DNA of 61,519 nt. Source: Perkinsus olseni (lineage: Eukaryota > Perkinsozoa > Perkinsida > Perkinsidae). Position 1 is the first letter of the stretch, and the number at the start of each line of letters is the position of its first letter. The notes under the pieces were generated by a model that saw only the letters and a program-made list of their open reading frames with translations, did no database searches and was not told the DNA's origin. Positions 58,958-61,519 of the stretch are shown here, piece after piece. The stretch is from positions 1 to 61,519 of the forward strand of contig JABANP010000307.1 in the NCBI GenBank assembly GCA_013115135.1, given 5' to 3'. Both the position numbers and the translations under genes were made by a program.

Positions 58958-60344
58958 GCGGATTCGACGAGTTTCTGCCTGCTACCAAGTCGATGAGAGA
59001 AACCGCCTCTACCGGGTTACCCTGCAGTCTCCATCTGGTAGCATAGTACGGCAGCGGGTGGTCGTTGCTACGGGAGCTGGGCGCAACTTAGCCTACAGGC
59101 TCGTTGTCACCAAGCACATCAGATGGAACCATCTGGGGACGAAGAAACTAACGGCGAGGCTCTCTCTGGAGTACTTTTGGAAGAGAATGGAGGCGTCCGT
59201 GAGGGGTGCCTTGTCGACGTGCCTCCCCTGCTTGCGTAGCAATGCTACGAGGAGGTCCAGGTCCTCGGCCGGGGCTCGCCACGTAGAGAGCTTACGGCCT
59301 CTCATGGTGGTGGGCATCGACCTTTACCTCCCAGGGTTGAAGTCACATGATCAGCCACACCGCAGCAGTTGCCCGAAGAGCGATGTGACGGCCATTCTTC
59401 TCATAACCTGCGCTGCTACCGGGTTCATCCAGGCTTGTCTCATCAAAGGTCCGGTTACCTCCTCGGCTATCTGTGAGTGCCTAGACGCTACCTTTTCAAG
59501 CTCTATCACCCCGTCTATTGTCCTCTCTGATAATGACGGGAAGTTCTGCGCCTCGTTCGCTCAAAAGTGGTGCAAGGCTAGGCGGGTTGTTCATTGCTTT
59601 GCTCCTCCGTACAGCCCTCTCCTTTGCTTGTGGGAGAGGGGGCACCGAGAGGTGACTCGTTGCCTACGCTCTTGCATCAACGATTCCGGCGACTACGGCG
59701 AGGGCTCTAGTTCGTCCAAACCATGGCACACACTGGTTCTGGAGTGCGTGGATGTGCTCAACGGCAGCCCGTACAGTTCAGTTACCTGGTTGTCGCCGAG
59801 GATGTTGGTATTCCCGTACTTCTCGGAGTCTGAGTATTACAGCTCGAACCCTTCGGCCGACGACATCCTCAACAAGATGACGGCCTTTACCACTCCTGGA
59901 GAAGCAAAGAAGGTCCGAGATGAGGCAAGAGCATCCTACCGTTTGAAGTTACTCGACTACCTCCGGCATTGGTCGAGCTATCGAGAAACCTCCAGGGCAA
60001 GAGTTCTAGCTGGTCAAGGCCGGGAGTGCAACCTGCAAGTTGCAGACAAGGTCTACCACCTCACGAATGCTTCGGCCTCCTCAAAACTCGCCTCTAGAGT
60101 CCAAGGCCCATTCCAGGTAGATGCATTCGAGGCGAGCAAGGGAACGGCTGTTCTGTCGGGTTCCAACGGCTCCAAGTTCCGCGCGTGGGTGGGAAATCTG
60201 GTGAAAGTGCCCGACAATGAGTTCGTCGACGCAGAGCCTATATCACCGCCCTGTCCATGGAGTCTGGATAGTCTCCCCCCCCATCACTGTGCTGCCGCCA
60301 CCTCCGCAGGTTCTCCCGACATGGCCGCCCTTGGTCTCAAATAG
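58767..60344 (+). CDS. int: Element 2 integrase
   Basis: Open from after a TAG at 58764-58766; first Met at 58779. In the +1 frame relative to gag-pol, so probably made as a frameshift fusion. Zinc-binding domain: TKHIRWNHLG with two His, CLPC with two Cys. Catalytic core: VVGIDLYLPG (Asp about 59319), VLSDNDGKF (Asp about 59529) and LWERGHREV (Glu about 59634). C-terminal: LQVADKVYHLTNASASSKLA, PFQVDAFEASKG and VGNLVKVPDNEF, an SH3-like barrel. Possible slip points include GGC AGC A just after the upstream TAG, and CAC CCC C near 58830; neither is decisive. Confidence 0.85.
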   Translation, partial: AAFGMTYGAMPTPLQQDDNLPIFTPEEEAGLDTDLQRLVVQDSFYGAIAAYLRDGSVTPPFSAERIRRVSACYQVDERNRLYRVTLQSPSGSIVRQRVVVATGAGRNLAYRLVVTKHIRWNHLGTKKLTARLSLEYFWKRMEASVRGALSTCLPCLRSNATRRSRSSAGARHVESLRPLMVVGIDLYLPGLKSHDQPHRSSCPKSDVTAILLITCAATGFIQACLIKGPVTSSAICECLDATFSSSITPSIVLSDNDGKFCASFAQKWCKARRVVHCFAPPYSPLLCLWERGHREVTRCLRSCINDSGDYGEGSSSSKPWHTLVLECVDVLNGSPYSSVTWLSPRMLVFPYFSESEYYSSNPSADDILNKMTAFTTPGEAKKVRDEARASYRLKLLDYLRHWSSYRETSRARVLAGQGRECNLQVADKVYHLTNASASSKLASRVQGPFQVDAFEASKGTAVLSGSNGSKFRAWVGNLVKVPDNEFVDAEPISPPCPWSLDSLPPHHCAAATSAGSPDMAALGLK

Positions 60345-61173
60345 CAGCGCCGTAAATGCCACATCATCCCCGACACCCGGATCTACTCAAGCGGCCTCCC
60401 GACCATCGCTTCCGAGTTCTACTGCGGCTTCTAAAGCGGTCTCCCGGTCGTCTTCAGGACCTCCTGTGGCTCCTAAGGCGTCCACCGCGTCATCACCCGT
60501 GACGCCTCCTGCGGTGCCTAAGGCGGTATCTCAGTCTCTTTCGAGGCCCACTGTGACTCCCAAGGCGGTCATTCAGCCATCAACCGCGAGGCCCACTGTG
60601 ACTCCCAAGGCGGTCATTCAGCCATCAACCGCGAGGCCCACTGCGACTCCCAAGGCGGTCATTCAGCCATCAACCGCGAGGCCCACTGTGATTCCTAAGG
60701 CGGTCATTCAGCCATCAACCGCGAGGCCTACTGTGACTCCTAAGGTGATCGCTCAGCCATTACCCGTGAGGACTACTTCGACTATTGGTGCGGTTCCTCG
60801 GCCACCTACTCCTCCACGCTGGCCTCCACCTCTGTCGGTTTCCGTAGGAACAGCAGGCCCAAGGGCGCCCCCTCAGGCATCATCGACCTCGAGGCCCACT
60901 GTGACCTCCAAGGATGCGACTCAGCCAGTACCCGCGGGGCTTACTGCGACTTGTAAAGCGACCTCTCGGTCACCAACTGTTCCACGCTGGCCGCCATCGC
61001 TACCGGCATCTCAGGGACCGGCTGTTGATCAACAAGTCCCGTGGCCCCCCGTGTTCACCAAGCCTGATTATGTTCCGACTACGGGCGTCCTCGACACTCC
61101 TCCCAGCACTAGGAGTGCCGACTTGCCAGTGGACGAGGCGGCAGTGATCATTCCTGATTACTTGCCCCTCTAA
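60217..61173 (+). CDS. Element 2 ORF4: Pro/Ser/Thr-rich repeat protein in the env position
   Basis: Overlaps the integrase frame by 128 bp, again in the +1 frame. The body contains four tandem 15-residue (45-bp) repeats of PTVTPKAVIQPSTAR between about 60547 and 60740, then further PRWPPxLP motifs. No signal peptide or membrane segment, so not an envelope protein by sequence. It may be an extended integrase tail reached by frameshift (a C7 run lies at about 60277-60283) or a separate accessory protein. Confidence 0.65.
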   Translation: MSSSTQSLYHRPVHGVWIVSPPITVLPPPPQVLPTWPPLVSNSSAVNATSSPTPGSTQAASRPSLPSSTAASKAVSRSSSGPPVAPKASTASSPVTPPAVPKAVSQSLSRPTVTPKAVIQPSTARPTVTPKAVIQPSTARPTATPKAVIQPSTARPTVIPKAVIQPSTARPTVTPKVIAQPLPVRTTSTIGAVPRPPTPPRWPPPLSVSVGTAGPRAPPQASSTSRPTVTSKDATQPVPAGLTATCKATSRSPTVPRWPPSLPASQGPAVDQQVPWPPVFTKPDYVPTTGVLDTPPSTRSADLPVDEAAVIIPDYLPL

Positions 61174-61276
61174 GATGACGGATCTATCTGGTACCGGCAT
61201 CTATCTATGAAGAAGAGCCGATCGATATTAACAATCTCTCTACTGTATATCTTCTGCATTCATCTTCGCGGCGGGA

Positions 61277-61500
61277 GAGTTCCGTGAACCAACTCGACGA
61301 CATCACGGCCCAAGTTGAGAATTGACGAGTGAGCAAGATGCCTCGCTGAGTATCTTCGGGCATAGATTCCCAGCTCGCCCGGCGTTTCACTTTCATCTCT
61401 CTTGCCGTAATAACTCACAATTGTATATACACTACGATTATCTTATCACAACCTACGACGGTTGTGTTGCGTTGGTATCTGGTGTCTACTTCCTCTCTGC
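61277..61500 (+). repeat. 3' LTR of element 2 (intact, empty MITE site)
   Basis: 224 bp matching the 5' copy except for one base. A short purine-rich stretch (GGCGGGAG) precedes it. The window ends 19 bp later. Confidence 0.9.
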
Positions 61501-61519
61501 TGCGCGGTCGCGCGGGGTG

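Larger units (their letters stand above)
48910..61500 (+). mobile_element. LTR retrotransposon 2 (Bel/Pao-like), full length, with nested MITE
   Basis: Two LTR copies bound the element: 48910-49792 (224 bp once the MITE and one duplicated target are removed) and 61277-61500 (224 bp). They differ at one base (C at about 49736, T at about 61443). TGCG precedes the 5' copy (48906-48909) and follows the 3' copy (61501-61504), a plausible 4-bp target duplication. LTR ends do not show TG...CA. The RNase H motifs (SLEATIPRKELHGLL, HVPSALNLADNASR) and the integrase LWERGHREV are Bel/Pao-like. Internal order: Pro-rich ORF, spacer with repeats, gag-protease-RT-RNase H, integrase, Pro-rich tail ORF. Confidence 0.88.

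Noticed and set aside
60217..61173. Envelope gene
   Set aside because: No signal peptide, cleavage site or membrane helix; composition is Pro/Ser/Thr repeats.

Overview
Organism. The window looks like nuclear DNA of an alveolate protist. Perkinsus or a close relative is my best guess. Reasons: genes are cut by many very short GT-AG introns (most 20-90 nt); one gene has the ankyrin-plus-bromodomain layout of the apicomplexan protein BDP1; another resembles SF-assemblin/beta-giardin; two Bel/Pao-like LTR retrotransposons are present; TGA acts as a normal stop. There are no operons, ribosome binding sites or bacterial features. Exon boundaries were read by eye and are predictions.

Layout. 0.1-2.0 kb (-): coiled-coil SF-assemblin-like gene, divergent from a small Myb/SANT gene (2.16-2.59 kb, +). 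2.77-4.35 kb (+): an eight-exon gene with a tyrosine-recombinase-like fold. 4.4-5.35 kb (+): low-complexity exons of unknown identity. 5.37-10.8 kb (-): ankyrin-repeat protein. 11.7-16.4 kb (-): histone deacetylase with a PHD finger lodged inside the deacetylase domain. 16.5-26.9 kb: gene-poor DNA full of very unusual palindromes. 26.95-30.0 kb (-): mitochondrial-type DnaJ. 30.5-34.4 kb (-): multi-KH RNA-binding protein. 35.5 kb (+): tRNA-Gly(TCC). 36.05-47.1 kb (-): BDP1-like ankyrin/bromodomain gene, with a complete 6.6-kb LTR retrotransposon (39035-45666) sitting in one intron in the sense direction. 48.9-61.5 kb (+): a second, 12.6-kb LTR retrotransposon whose 5' LTR carries a 650-bp Mutator-like MITE.

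How the parts relate. Three neighbouring host genes (Myb/SANT, HDAC-PHD, BDP1-like) are chromatin readers, writers or binders. Both retrotransposons have the order gag, protease, RT, RNase H, integrase, and each change of reading frame between their ORFs is +1.

Main discovery candidate. The noncoding DNA holds at least 21 perfect copies of a geometry rather than a sequence: hexamer, 1 nt, reverse complement of the hexamer, 1 nt, the hexamer again (6-1-6-1-6). Every copy uses a different hexamer. In all 21 the base before the first hexamer is the complement of the second spacer base. Longer palindromes with a single-base centre (arms up to 27 bp) lie among them. About 0.004 perfect copies would be expected by chance in this window. 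I know of no described element with this architecture. A second candidate is a set of introns that begin with a sequence like the T-arm half of a tRNA.
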